DNA from: JBPESP01 sp051710585
GTDB lineage: Bacteria; Pseudomonadota; Gammaproteobacteria; Enterobacterales; Enterobacteriaceae
Length of the DNA stretch: 64,000 nt
Assembly: GCA_051710585.1 (NCBI GenBank)
Contig: JBPESP010000002.1
Span: 124,001-188,000 of the forward strand
Direction of reading: 5' to 3'
How positions within the stretch are numbered: the first letter of the stretch is position 1; every line of letters starts with the position of its first letter. Position numbers and translations under genes: made by a program. Positions 1 through 12,721 of this stretch are shown one piece after another. Under the pieces are notes generated by a model. It made no database searches. It had not been told where the DNA came from and saw only the letters and a program-made list of their open reading frames with translations.

Positions 1-495
1 AGATACCGCCTGATAACTTCCTACTGAAACCCATTCTACTAAATCTTTGGAAAACAAACCACCAAGCGACATCAGCATTAAACTCACGGTACAATTACCA
101 CCAACGAAAGTTTTAATACCGCGTTCTAGCCCTTGCTGGATAACAGTCTGATTAACAGGATCCAAGACGATAATGACGTCACCATGCATACGCAGCGCTG
201 CTGACGCATCGATCCAGTAGCCTTGCCAGCCGATTTCACGTAGCTGTGGATAAATTTCGTTAGTATAATAGCTACCTTGACAGCTAACAAGAATGTCCAA
301 AGCGCTAAGTGCAGCCAGATCCTGCGCATTTTGCAGAACACTATGCTGACCGTTTACTGCTGGTCCCAGCTGGCCATACTGGGAAGTGGAAAAAAACACT
401 GGGCGGATAGCGTCAAAATCACGCTCTTCGCTCATACGCTGCATCAGAACTGAACCGACAATACCGCGCCAGCCAATAAAGCCAACATTTTTCAT
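1..495 (-). CDS. asd: Aspartate-semialdehyde dehydrogenase, N-terminal 165 residues (runs off window)
   Basis: Asd reduces L-aspartyl-4-phosphate to aspartate semialdehyde with NADPH, the branch point to DAP/lysine, threonine and methionine. The frame opens with MKNVGFIGWRGIVGSVLMQR, the Rossmann dinucleotide-binding motif (GFIGWRGIVG), and continues through the GGNCTVSLMLMSLGG segment. Its cysteine is residue 135, the catalytic Cys of the E. coli enzyme. The reading frame is open to base 1, so the C-terminal half lies outside the window. Start is the ATG at 493-495. It is divergent from yhgN across about 220 bp, as in E. coli. Retention together with dapF further on suggests a working DAP branch for peptidoglycan or lysine. 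Near identity to E. coli makes the call secure; completeness cannot be judged. Confidence 0.96.
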   Translation of the reverse strand, partial: MKNVGFIGWRGIVGSVLMQRMSEERDFDAIRPVFFSTSQYGQLGPAVNGQHSVLQNAQDLAALSALDILVSCQGSYYTNEIYPQLREIGWQGYWIDASAALRMHGDVIIVLDPVNQTVIQQGLERGIKTFVGGNCTVSLMLMSLGGLFSKDLVEWVSVGSYQAVS

Positions 496-718
496 GTTTA
501 ACCATCATCCTCCACAAGAATGATAAACTATTCTCCGTGCTCTTACTATAAAGCCTTAGCAGAAAACAGTGTATTTACATTACAAAATGTGGCTAAAATA
601 CCACAAGTAAAATTACTTGATTTTAAGCTTTTTTCACTAACAACGCTTATACTCTCTTCACTCTTCTGTTACCGGGACACGCCGGTAGCTGATAACGTTA
701 AAATGGTTAAGGAGTAAA

Positions 719-1303
719 ATGATATCAGCTACCATTTTATTATTTTTGATTATGGATCCTTTGGGTAATTTGCCTATTTTCATGTCGGTGCTTAAACATT
801 TGGAGCCGAAGCGTCGACGTATCATCATTATCCGGGAAATGCTGATAGCGCTGATGCTGATGCTAATTTTTTTGTTCGCTGGCGAACATATTCTGTCATT
901 CCTCAACCTGCACACCGAAACGGTATCGATCTCTGGCGGCATTATTTTATTTTTAATAGCCATTAAAATGATCTTTCCGTCACAGGACAGCAATAGCTCC
1001 GGCTTGCCAGCGGGTGAAGAACCGTTTTTAGTACCGCTGGCAATTCCTTTGGTCGCTGGGCCGTCTATTCTTGCAGCATTGATGTTGCTTTCACATCAAT
1101 ACCCCCAACAAATTAACCAATTACTACTGGCATTGCTAATAGCCTGGGGACTATCAGTGGTTATACTGATGCTATCTAATATCTTTTTACGCTTGCTGGG
1201 TAATAAAGGCGTTAGCGCTCTTGAGCGATTGATGGGATTATTGCTTGTAATGATATCAACCCAGATGTTTTTAGATGGCATCCACACTTATCTGCGCACC
1301 TGA
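719..1303 (+). CDS. yhgN: MarC/YhgN family inner-membrane protein
   Basis: A 194-residue polytopic membrane protein of the MarC (UPF0056) family, which has no established substrate. It matches E. coli YhgN through IMDPLGNLPIFMSVLKH, the ETVSISGGIILFLIAIKM helix and the SSGLPAGEEPF / VPLAIPLVAGP segment, and ends ALERLMGLLLVM..TQMFLDGI. About six hydrophobic segments are visible. The start is ATG 719, preceded by AAGGAG at 709-714; relative to E. coli the first three residues are missing but the frame is otherwise collinear. It is divergently arranged with asd, the ancestral neighbour. No gntU/gntK follows; eroded DNA begins directly after the stop. Function in the symbiont is unknown. Confidence 0.93.
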   Translation: MISATILLFLIMDPLGNLPIFMSVLKHLEPKRRRIIIIREMLIALMLMLIFLFAGEHILSFLNLHTETVSISGGIILFLIAIKMIFPSQDSNSSGLPAGEEPFLVPLAIPLVAGPSILAALMLLSHQYPQQINQLLLALLIAWGLSVVILMLSNIFLRLLGNKGVSALERLMGLLLVMISTQMFLDGIHTYLRT

Positions 1304-2883
1304 GAGAAAAACATCATCAATGGCTGTCATTAACTTGAGCGTCGACATGGCTAAGATATTGCCATATAACAGCGTTCTTCCCATGTCAGCATGGAAGAAA
1401 AAGGATGATAATTGCGCGGTAGGGGTATATACGGCGACAGGAGGACCCCGTGCGTTACCGACAGCACAGCGATCATTGGCATGTTCACATACAGCAGAAA
1501 ATATATATGCTAACAAAAATATTGAACACTAACGGTAATACCAGAATAAAACCAATCTCATAAACAACGAAAAACTAATGATAAAATCCATTAATACCAC
1601 TGCCACCCATTGAACATAACGCTATCCAAATTTATCTATAAACATGGCGACAATATGCTGAGCGCACCGTCAAAATCCATCAGCAATTTTCTCAGCATGG
1701 CATCTGAAATAAATAACTACCACCACCCATTATATACCCATTGACGTTGTTTTTGATTAATTCGGAAAATTTATTAACCGCCCTGCTTTGTAGGATTTAT
1801 AACCACCAGCGCAATAAAAATTCATGCAATGAAACTATTTAATTTAAAACGGATTATTAAAAGTGCGCCCTAATTTTAATAATTAAAAAAGTGGAATGAT
1901 GATTTCCAAATGAATATCTGTCTAAAACGATAAATTGTATGTTTGTTGATATATGTTAATTTTAAATTATATTTTATAATTTAAAATATAATCGATATGA
2001 TCTATATCAGTAATATACTGCGCTAAGGAATGAATAAAGAATTAAATTACTGTTTTGGTACCGGGATTATATTGTTACCTAATAGGATGCTGGCTCAGAA
2101 AATTATCTCAGTCGGGAAAGTACAAGAAGAAAACAGGTAACCTTGGTTATATTAACTTACAAAGGTAAGTTACTTTCTATAGGTTGAGAGTCAAATACTT
2201 TCTAAAAACACTAATTAAAACTGCCATTGAATTACCAATTAGGGCTACGCTCTACCCCGTAGAAGGATTAAGAGAAACAATTAGCGCTAAAGTGCCCCGT
2301 TTCCTCACAAGGGAAAGTAAAACGCCGCCAAACAGTACTGATGAATAACGTGGGAGAGGTCTTGACCGTAAACGGGCTATTGTTATCTTGTCTGGCGCAG
2401 TAATCCCCCCCTGACGCTGGCATTTAAATAATACACCTATGGCCAAGTTTTTATCAATACTGATTATTGCCTTTGATGGCGAGATATTTCCGCTACCCCT
2501 AGTGAATGATTCAATACTGACGGAATAGCTGGAGAGTTCCGTCATCATGACGTTATAGGAGGGTAGGTCGATATTGCATATATTTTACTCGTAGCCTTGC
2601 TGTTTAATTATAGGATGTTTATCTATGTCGAGAGCTGTAATACACATTACTTGATCTGATAATGATCATGCTTAACGATAAGCTTGATCATTTGCTGCCT
2701 GCCTTGAAATTATCAAATTCTACCGTCTATCTCCAAAGAGGAGAGATGAAATCCATAATTTCCAGTACCTAAATATACCCCACTTTAATTATTTTAAGCA
2801 GACTACTATAATGGCATTCGGAGAGGATAAAACCGTCAATGTTATAAGAGAGTAGTAAGATTTTAACTACAGCGCTGCCGCTC

Positions 2884-2921
2884 TGCCAATAACCATTAGA
2901 ATGCTCTAATGGTTATTGGCA
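2884..2921. repeat. Perfect inverted repeat, 17-bp arms, 4-nt loop
   Basis: Arms 2884-2900 and 2905-2921 are exact reverse complements around the loop ATGC (arm begins TGCCAATAACCATTAGA). There is no T-tract after the right arm and no gene ends nearby, so an intrinsic terminator is unlikely. Confidence 0.85.
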
Positions 2922-5900
2922 TCGGTTATTTTCTAAATTCCGCTTAGGACTTCAGCAAAAATCAATTGGTAAGCAAAAGAAGTAACGTGCTGATAGTGCG
3001 AATAGTAGCGTTGTAGAGGATATCCAGTGATCAGTTAAGGACATAAAACCCAAAGACTTATCAAACAAAGCAGCGATTTTCACCTGCAAGCACCTAACTA
3101 AGAGACCTGATCTGAATTGCGCAAATAGTAACTTACCATCATTTTGATTACCCAAAACTTAGCTGGTGATATCCTGCACTCTCAGCTTTTTATTCATCAT
3201 TAACTTGTTAGACTCTGCCGACAATTTAGCTAAGTTTAAAAAACTTACTGCAAAGTATTTTTATCCCAGTCAAAACAGAGGCAAATAAAACAGAACTACT
3301 TTGCTATCGTTTTACGCTACCAGTAAAATGTGGCTTTTCACTACCACAAAAGCCCATCGCTGATTCTTAATATTGACATTATTCACCATCAATATGCCAG
3401 CGATAATATGCAGTTAAATCTGATGGTTATCTATGATATAGATAGTGAATCTGACAGTTCATACAGCAGCGCCAAACAGATCAAGGTCATATTCTGCAAT
3501 ACCCTTCCGCATCCTGGAATAACCAGTGGGTGATAAGGCTAACTACCGGCCTTTGAGGTACCGCAAAGCTGTATTATCCGTAGCATACTGGCACGGCAAA
3601 AGCTTATTTGCGCCAAAGTTATCCAAATATGATTGATAAATATGCAATGGCTCATCGTTATGAGCAATGTATTCAGAATGCTATATCTTGATTTCAGTGT
3701 TCATAATCTGAAACTTACCGGCGTGAATCTATACTTGATTGTCTATACTCACCTTAATGGGTGACCATATCGAAAGCAGATAGGTCAAGATTTCCATATT
3801 CTTAAATAATAAATAGATAGAGAGGTATGTTGCCAAAACCCTATCTGGGGTAGTGCCCCCTTGTCTATTATAACTAATAATTAAAGGTAACTTCACAGAA
3901 AAAATCTTCCTAATCGGCGTAATTAAGCTTCATAAACCTATTTTATTTGCTAAAGACATTGCTCAGAATCCTCTGGTTCTGATACAGCACGCAAACAATT
4001 CTGCTACAATTTGCTCATCTAGATTGCATAATAATATCAACTCAGGAGTAGTGTTATAGACTTGCACCATATTAGAAGTGATCGTATGGGCGTAAATTTC
4101 AAAATTAGTGCGGATCTTCGCTACATCCACGCATGCTAGTAGCTTTCTGGTAAATACGAAGTAGATTTGATGCGTGATCAGCAGTTGCAAAGTTTATTTA
4201 GTGTAGGAATGTAAACCTCTAGTCTAGGCTTGAGAGAGGAATATATCATCTAGATCGGACGCAACAATATGGAAAATAGAGGTATGAAAGGTCTACTGTA
4301 CGCAGTAAAACTAATACCAAAGATTGATAATGCCGCATAAAGAAATTGGCAATTAGTATGAACCTCTGTGCATGCAGTTTTAGTCAGTCTTGGATAAAAT
4401 CTTGTGAAAAGGCCTGTCATCGTCATTGGGCCGTTCTTTTCACAGGAACAACCTGCCCAGAGTAGGGCCTAACAGTACATCCAGGATGTACGATTATTGT
4501 TGACATTTTCTTCCATAAAAAAACTACGGCTCAGAATAATAACGTAATATCGCATATTATGACGATAATGCTGACAATTAATTGTGTGTTAGGATAGTGA
4601 TCGCGCATGGCTGGCTGCACTTTCATCTATTCCAGAATAGACCAAGGGGCCAAGACGGCAGTAACGGACCGCTTGGAGAAGCTATTGCCAGAAATGGGTG
4701 AGTTCGCTAATATAATCAACGAACTTCAACACATGTCCGCGGTTAGGCCGTTCACTAGCAATAGCAATTACCGTAGAAAGTCCCTATTGACAGTGATCAA
4801 TAATCCTCAAATTATAATGTCTCTTAGAGACGTAAGCTACTTCAGGATTTAACATAGCTTTCAATAAAGCTATGTGCTGATCGACTACCACTTTATCATG
4901 ATAGGGGGCGTAAAAAGCGCACAAGATAAATCAGCAGCGACAAGTGTTTATGGATAGCGAATAAAAAATGCAGACCTAAATGCTTCAGTTTACAGTTTAA
5001 CGCCTCATTGAATTGCAACATCCTTCTCCAAGAGAAGAGCGTTATTAGATACCAGATAGAGTAGGATATTAGCCCCAATGCAGCTTGGTAAAAATCGCTA
5101 AATCATAGTTCCACCATAGGTTTTTAGGGTGTGCGCATATTTTAAAGTAGTCACCTGTAAGTTGCTCCTCGCCAATATTCAGTCCACCTCACCCCTTTTA
5201 GCACCCAACAGAGCTAATTCTGTTAGTTGTAATAGCAAATTCTGAGTAATATTTAAACTGATAAAGCTCAATATAAATTAATTGCCAAAGTATACTTATC
5301 CAAAATGTTTATTGCTATGCTCGTGGCTGATACTGCTAACTGGTAAGTTAACGTACATCTTTTATAGGGTACGCTAGCTGTTAGTACTTCTGAGCACTTT
5401 AACGATAGATGCTATACCTAAAAAACTACCTAATCCCAGGCAATACAGGAGAAGAACACTTTAGGCGGTCTTCTCACCCCATTGTACTTCTTAGGCGTAT
5501 CTGAAGCAGATGTCACAGTTTCGTATTCACTTCTGTTGACTTTAACCGAAAATTTTTTTGACAGCAAACAGACGCCGGCAACTCTCTGCCTCAGTGAAAG
5601 GCACCCATGACGTTGAGTTTATAACGCTCGATTTCCTCTGCTGACAAATAGTTTTTTCTTCCAGACACCGCAGCAAAAAAGCCATGTTCAATGGAACATA
5701 CAATAAAATGGCTTCTACCGCCGACAGACCAACGAGGCAGGCATGTCGGTTTCCTTCTAATTAGGATTGGAGGGTGTGCGGGATATTGCAATGCAGCATA
5801 AATATATGTTGTATTCATTAATACCCATACCAAGGACAACTGTCACCATTGCGACCTTGAATCGTTATGCTAAAACGCCTCTTGTACCTAAGAGCCGTGC

Positions 5901-7489
5901 GCGTTTTCTATTTTTTACGTAATAGAAGGCCACTCTACTAATGCCACAGCTTTATAAACGCACATTCAAATCTTCCACTCGCTAATAGCGATTGCAATAA
6001 ATAATACCGCTTTTACCGTGGTAACCCTACATGAAGTACCATAGTTGCTCAAAAGGTTTGTATTTCCCTATCAGAATGGAGCGAATATTAGAACGGCCGA
6101 AGGCCCTGAATTGGACTAGCATAACGCATAAGTGTAACAGGCGATGGATACCCCACACACGAAGTGATATGTGTGGTGATGGCGGTTATCGCAAGGAACA
6201 GCATTGTCAGAAAATAACGTTTAATTTATCCAAGAATGCGATATTTCAGGCGGAAGTCATGTCTCTATTGAGAAATACAATCTATCTTATCCACCGCGAT
6301 CGTCACTAGTGTCGGCCCGGCTATCACAATGCCAACTGTCTAGCAGAGCAGCGATTTACCGTCTCTGACGGGTATGATAACTAGACACTCAATACCACTA
6401 AGAACCGCATAAATAAAATTATTTTCTAGTTTAATTAAAACTGCTGGTAGCCAATGGTGCCCTATAACACCTATTATACTAATACTTTCAGATGCATTAC
6501 TTTTACCATATACACATTAGCTCTAACTTTATCTTTAGACAAACATTATAGTAGTATTCATAATTAAGTTCCTGTACACTACATCATATTTATTATGAAT
6601 AAAGCTTATCCCTATACAAGTCTGGCGATAATTGTAATCAATAAGTAACTTTCCATAACTACTAAAACCTTTTGTATAAAAACTTACCTGCCAACTAACA
6701 AAATCGCTTTAATCTACTTTATCTCCAGGTAGACACTGTTCCAGTTGTAGTGTCCTTTTGCGCTGAATATAACTTCTCCTACAAGCATAGCTTATCTTCA
6801 GCTAAATGTTATTCTATCTATTTTATAATGTAGTAATTATCGTTACTATCGTCCACTTACACCCGTAGCTTCATTTCTACTTATCAGTTTTTTTGTTTTG
6901 CGTTATTATCTGGATATAAGTAAGGTTCCGGCTGCACGAAGTAAGATTTGATCAGCTGTTAAACTAATGCTTTAAACTTAGCCCCACACTGCATAGTGGC
7001 CCATCTTGCGAAAGCATAATCCGTTCATTAGCTAATAAATAGTTAAGATTTATAGTTTATTTCGCGAAAGAGAAACGATTCTTCAGTGTTGGATAACTAC
7101 CACCAGGAACACTGGGTATAGGGTATAATATAGGAAGTTTGGAAAGCAACTTTTTACGTTATTAGTCCAATCATAGCTGTTTATAGCCTGTTTTTTTTAG
7201 ATGTTGCTGGTATAAGTGTAAAACAGGTCATTACTTTATACGGGTAAACCGTGAGCGATGATCCTTCTCCTGTAACATATTGGCACTGATGCTTCCCTGC
7301 ACCATCAGTGCATCATGCATCTTTTCGAACCGTAGCTTTTTGAACACGAACGAAAAAAGGAGTCGCTCCAAGAAAGATAGGGATTCCCCTTCAATGGTTA
7401 CGCATAAAATGTTCTCCAAAAGCGCGTAACCTACACTATTCAACTGCGAATTAAATATTAAACTAGCCCGTCATCAAACTAATTCCACA

Positions 7490-7507
7490 GCGCTCAAATT
7501 TGAGCGC
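7490..7507. repeat. Perfect 18-bp palindrome
   Basis: GCGCTCAAATTTGAGCGC, perfectly self-complementary with no spacer, in otherwise decayed DNA. It could be an operator relic or one of the scattered palindromes of this window. Confidence 0.7.
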
Positions 7508-8070
7508 GATGAAAAAAACTTAACGTGCCACCCCCTGCAAAATACTCTGTAGGGGGATGATATCACAGCGGTGCCTGGGATGCCGCTTAAAAATTACCTG
7601 TATGACTAGAGCACACTATTGCACCCACTTGCACTTTAGGAGAAGGATTTACGCCATTGTTCATGAGTACAATATCGACATGTTGGTGGATTATACGCTG
7701 CTGTGCAGCGGCTATAAAGCGGCAAAACTATCATTTGCTCTAAAATGCCCTTGCAGGCGACAAATACCTTGTGCGATAGAGTGATTATGAACACTAGGCA
7801 AAAGCTATTTTACTAGACCGACTATCATGGGTTTTAAACAGCAATGCGTCGGAAATGTGATATCATTTAAGGATAAATCCCAGAGCCAGCGAACCTTCGT
7901 TAGAAGGTTCAAACTATTAAAGAAAAACCAGCAAAGCTTTCATAAATGAAAATTGTTTCAAAGCAGACGGTATTAGGTAAGTTTTTTAACATATTCTAAG
8001 CACGTATACACCTTGCCATCGGAGAGACAACGCTATGAGCGGGGCACCTCTACTACCTCCCATACTCCCT

Positions 8071-9021
8071 CTACAGCCAGTTTTTACGCTTGAAATATAA
8101 ATATGGCGCTAACCCAGCCAAAATCATCAACATGATAGCGCCAGGATACCCAAAAAACCATCTAAGCTCAGGCATGAACTTAAAGTTCATGCCATAACTA
8201 GAAGCAACCAAGGTTGGCGGTAGAAAAACTACTGAAACCACCGAAAATATCTTGATAATTCGGTTTTGCTCAATATTGATAAAGCCCATTGCCGCCTGCA
8301 TAAGGAAGTTCACTTTCTGAAACAATGACTCGTTATGGGGTAGTAACGACTCGATATCACGTAGAACCTCCCGCGCCTGCTCCAACTGCCCAGACGGTAG
8401 CCGTTTCTTGCGGACCATAAAGTTCAGCGCCCGTTGTGTATCCATTAAACATAATCTGACTTTCCAACCCGCGTCCTCAAGCTCGGCGAGTGTGGAAAGC
8501 GCGTTATCATATTCATTTCCTTGGTGGCAATCCATGATAACTAAGCTCAGCGCTTCTAAATCGCTATAAATATTTTCAATTTCATCCGCCAATTGCTCTA
8601 TTTTCGTCTCAAACAAATCCAGTAGAAGTTCATAAGCATTACCGTCAATCAGCGTCTGACTTCGGGTCCGCATCCGATATAGGCGAAATGCCGGGAGTTC
8701 ACGCTCGCGCAGAGTATAAAGCCGACCATCGCGGATAGTAAATGCTACGGTAGCGTTACCAGCATGTTCTTCGGCATCGGCATAGAAGAAGAAGGAGTGG
8801 ACATGTAGCCCATCTTCATCCTCAAAAAAACGGGCGGATGCTTCGATATCCTCCAACTCCAGACGTGTCGCCAGGCTCTGTCCAAGCTCATGCTGTACCC
8901 GTTCACGCTCGCCATCACCGGGGTCAATGAGATCTACCCATACTGCTTTAAGCAGGGTACCCTGCTCATCAGCGTCAAGACGTGATAAACGATGGTTTTC
9001 CAGTTGAAATGCGTTAAGCAT
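8071..9021 (-). CDS. corA: Magnesium/cobalt transport protein CorA
   Basis: CorA is the homopentameric inner-membrane channel for Mg2+ (also Co2+ and Ni2+). The protein is 316 residues, exactly the E. coli length, and collinear throughout. The acidic cytoplasmic domain carries ELEDIEASARFFEDEDGLH, then a long helix (DLFETKIEQLADEIENIY). TM1 follows with the signature SSYGMNFKFMPEL, where GMN is the selectivity motif near residue 277, and TM2 ends in the basic tail YFKRKNWL. Start MLNAFQLENHRL aligns with E. coli MLSAFQLENNRL. Its E. coli neighbour uvrD lies upstream on the same strand but is broken. CorA appears to be a kept transporter in an otherwise decaying neighbourhood. Confidence 0.97.
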   Translation of the reverse strand: MLNAFQLENHRLSRLDADEQGTLLKAVWVDLIDPGDGERERVQHELGQSLATRLELEDIEASARFFEDEDGLHVHSFFFYADAEEHAGNATVAFTIRDGRLYTLRERELPAFRLYRMRTRSQTLIDGNAYELLLDLFETKIEQLADEIENIYSDLEALSLVIMDCHQGNEYDNALSTLAELEDAGWKVRLCLMDTQRALNFMVRKKRLPSGQLEQAREVLRDIESLLPHNESLFQKVNFLMQAAMGFINIEQNRIIKIFSVVSVVFLPPTLVASSYGMNFKFMPELRWFFGYPGAIMLMILAGLAPYLYFKRKNWL

Positions 9022-9639
9022 ACGCCCTCGTTTCTTTCCCGGTAACTAACAGGATACGCATTAGATTAGAGAAATACGGGGTGAAAAGCCACCGCCGAAT
9101 TTCAGACCCTCAAAGATCCAACTCTGCAAAACCTTTATTGAAGGTCACTGAAAAATACTGAGATGCCAGCGCTTGAAAGTAACCTCAGTGGATACACCTT
9201 ATAAATAAATTATAGAGCCAGTATCTACTGGGGTGTCTAAGCTGTAATCCTCTCCAGTAATAATGCCCGCATGTTACGCCGAGAAGAAAAAGGCTGTCAA
9301 TACGTAAGAAAAACCGTTTGCTTAATTTCTGTGCAATATCACGGCACATGACAGATCAAACAGTTTCTAGGTGGACATAAGCCGCCATCCATTTTATACC
9401 CTTGTCTTGAAATGACAATTTGTAGACGACTATGTTTGCTCCTACCTTCTAGATTGACAACTATACCCTCTCCAAATTTTGGATGGCAAACCCTTTCCAC
9501 AAGGGCGAACCGGTATTACTTTCGCTTAATGATGCACTGATGCTATTGCCAGATTAGCCGGACTACGCTGCGCGCGTAGTCGCACTTTTTCTGCATACCG
9601 CTAGAAAAAACTCGCTGAGAAAACGCAACGGCCGGTGAT

Positions 9640-11404
9640 AAGCTTTTTAACTATGTAACTGGTAACTGGCGGGTTTCTACACAGGTAATAGTACGCTTAT
9701 CCATCACACGAATGATGCCGACATACGCCAGATGGCGCTCTTCTTTCAGGCACTCGCTTTCATCCAACGACATTTGACTAGAGAATATACCCTCTTCTGT
9801 AATGACAATAAAAACTTGCGGGAATTTCAGTCCTTTAGCGGAATGTAGCGTTATTAATTAGACTGCATTCTGATAAGAGATCAGACCGGATTTCATCGAC
9901 ATCCAGGGCTGCATGAGACTGGCTGGTAGCAGTAACCAGATCTTCCAAGATCTCTATACAAAAAAACTGGCCTTCCCCTTTCTTCTTTCTCATACCTGCT
10001 TCACAGGCTAGAGTTTTGATTACCTGATCGGTTTGTACATATAACGCTAACTTCATCTTCTCTGCAACTAGCGCATCAATTAGCTCCAAGAACCGCACTG
10101 CTGCAGTGTAATGGCGCTTCAAGCCCAGCCACCAGTCTGTGCTCCGTACAGCGCCCCACCTAGCTCTACTGCCACAGTGTTAGCTGCCGGTCTTGGGCTG
10201 TTTGACATAGGACATCCAGAGTGTGATCGCCGAGACCGCGCGGCAGCGTATTGATTACTCGCTCATAGGCGCCGTCGTCAATACGGTTTTTTTCCGATAA
10301 GCTGCAAATAGGGTACTAATGCATCCTTAATTTTCTGACGCTCAAGGAAACGCATACCACCATAAATACAGTAAGGCAACCCCGCTTGCAACAGCGCATC
10401 TTCCAATACACGCTACTAAACGTTGCTGGGATATAGAATGACGCAGTCCTTTGGCACCCTTACCTTTTTTCTGGCTTATACTTTGATGGAATTTACCACA
10501 AACGCGCCTCCTATAAGTTCGTTAAAGGCACAATAAAAGTAATTGGTTTACCTTTAGCGCCGTTAGTCCACAATTTCTTGCCAAGCCGGCCACCATTGTG
10601 GATGATAGGGGGTGTTAGCCGCCTGCAGAATATTCCTAGTATAGCGGTAAGTTTGCTCCAACCGAATGGCTTGCCCCTGGGAAATCGTTCAGAAAACGCT
10701 GAATGTTTTCTACCTGCGTACCGCGCCAACCATAGATTGACTAATCATCGTTGCCGACGATCATTACATTGCCCTTATCGCTCTCTAGCTGGCATACGGA
10801 GCAAAGCTAGTTGGATTCAGTTGGTATCCTGGAATTCGTCCACTAGGATATTAGTAAAACGTTCGCGGTAGTGAACGCAGAATATGTGCCTTTCAGCCAT
10901 AGCTCGTAAACGCGTAGCAATAGTTCAGCAAAATCCACTAGTCCGGCACCACGATCGCGCGCTTTTGATAGGCCTGATTAGATACGTTGCCAGGTTAGCT
11001 CTAGTGGATTTTCATAACTCTCCATAGCTGCTGCAGACACAGTTCCTCGCCTTTTATCACTGATATAGCGGATAGCCCTGGCGCGAAAGACACTATTTCT
11101 CATCATCCAAATTCATGTTCATGGTACTGTTAAAGCGTTTTAAAAAGTGCAGTTGATCTTCACTAACAAGGATCTAAAAATCCTGTGATAAGTTGGAATC
11201 CTGATAATAGGCGCGCAAGAATCATGGGCCACAGCCCATGTAAGGTACTGATCCATCCCGCCACCCCCTGCCTGCTATTCACTAAATGTTTGATGCTGTA
11301 GCGTACATCCGCTGCCGACACTGGCCAGTACCAGCATTACTTAAGCCACCACCACGGCTTTCTGTTGCTTATCGTTCAAACTGTTGAGTAAATCAGAAAT
11401 ATCC
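9640..11404 (-). pseudogene. uvrD: DNA helicase II, multiply frameshifted
   Basis: UvrD is the 3'-5' SF1 helicase of nucleotide-excision and mismatch repair. The ATG at 11402-11404 begins MDISDLLNSLNDKQQKAV, matching E. coli, and stops at once. Downstream scraps in changing frames include a NGGRLGKKLWTNGAKGKPI piece (10511-10729) and the VRFLELIDALVAEK...LEDLVTAT piece (9835-10122). The last clear match is AKGLKFPQVFIV near 9780-9830. The Walker A region is disrupted and the C-terminal part is missing or unrecognisable. The gene keeps its ancestral position between yigB and corA, so this is decay in place. Repair pathways needing UvrD would have to do without it unless another copy exists. 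Confidence 0.9.
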
Positions 11405-12721
11405 ATAGGTGCTCTTTAATGTATAATGAGAAACACTGACAGATGGGCGGTGAAAAAAACTGGTCATCAACGGCCCCACCGATTCATTAGGGGCGACTCA
11501 GAACACCATATTCAGCTTTTCTGTAGAAAAGAGCACACCTAATCTGAACCGTTCCTTATTCTTAAAACCCCCCATAATTTAATCCTAAACAGGCGTATTT
11601 TACTGTTTAGCGACTTTTGCATTATTTTTTAACACTATGTTTTTCATTATATTAGAGATATCATAAAGGCGCTTTAACACCATTATAATAACACTAACCA
11701 TTAGCGGTATTCCGCTGTTCTTTAGCTATTATCATCCATTTACACCACAGTTTCAACCATGCTTGTCAATAGATAGCACTGGTGCTACAAGTCACGGGTA
11801 AATATTCTTTCATAACTCAGTATTAACTGATTTTAAGTAATAGCAAGCATGCAATTTCCAATCCCTCAAACTTACATCCACGCCGTTTATATTTACCGTG
11901 AAAGCATAGATATTATGAGTGATACCCGTCCTATTTGAAGATGGGGTGCGTTTTATTTCAGCTATCACGTCTTATTAACAATAAGACGTGATAGAAAGTA
12001 ATTTTATCCATAACATTTGGAAGATATATTTTGGTTGCATATGGCATAGACCATATTCATACTCATCGATAATGTTTTATCTCGTCCAGTTAGTGATTAC
12101 TCAGGCAGCGTAGTGGGTACCTGGAGAGACTCTTCATAGCACAGTAATCTATCAATTTTAAAGCTCGACCTTGATGGGTTATAGAGATAACGATAACGTA
12201 CTAATGGCTTTTTTGAAGGGCGCCTCATTCACACAGAGGTGGTTGGTTTATAAATATTTCATTTGAAAGAGACCTCGTTTAAAGACGCGCATCATGATGC
12301 GCCACAGTATTCCAAATTATCTCAAGCTACTTTCTAACAACATCTATTATTCTTATTTTTAACTATGAGAGGACTAAAACTCGAATAATTGGTGTGTACC
12401 AGAGCTTTCAGGATCGGCCTATAGAATGGGAACTATCTGTAAATCGTTAGGGAAATTAATGTAAGAAATATCTGCCTCAACCCGTATCCTGCATTGACGG
12501 AGATAAAAACAGAGCGACGATATTTACGATATTGATAATCGTATATGGAGTAAGATTTACTGCGGGTTAGAAATGTTAAAATGTGTACTATACAACACTG
12601 ATGATAACCATCACAGAACATGCATCCTGATCGAAAGAGAAAGAATTAGCCTGCTTAAGCACAGATAGGTTGAGAATGTGGACATAGAGAAACTTTCCAT
12701 CTTTATAAAGAGTTAAATTGA
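11405..12721. other. Non-coding tract between uvrD remnant and yigB
   Basis: In E. coli yigB and uvrD are close neighbours; here they are 1.3 kb apart. The filler is AT-rich with no recognisable gene. It contains the perfect hairpin at 11962-11994. It may be the eroded remains of an insertion, but no transposase match was seen. Confidence 0.55.
11962..11994. repeat. Perfect inverted repeat, 15-bp arms, 3-nt loop
   Basis: Arms 11962-11976 (CTATCACGTCTTATT) and 11980-11994 are exact reverse complements around AAC. It lies in gene-free DNA, with no poly-T tail. Confidence 0.85.

Larger units (their letters stand above)
1304..8070. other. Long eroded tract between yhgN and corA
   Basis: About 6.8 kb of AT-rich DNA with only short chance frames (none above roughly 100 codons). 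E. coli would have gntU/gntK after yhgN and yigF/rarD/pldA/recQ beyond corA; I could not recognise any of these with confidence. A minus-strand frame at 7231-7443 (70 codons) has a protein-like composition but matches no family I recognise. The tract contains a perfect hairpin at 2884-2921, a smaller one at 4852-4875 (10-bp arms) and an 18-bp palindrome at 7490-7507. It holds one synteny break, since yhgN and corA are not neighbours in E. coli. Confidence 0.6.

Noticed and set aside
1275..1532. Frames on both strands just after yhgN
   Set aside because: Overlapping low-information frames with no ribosome-binding site or homology; likely chance.
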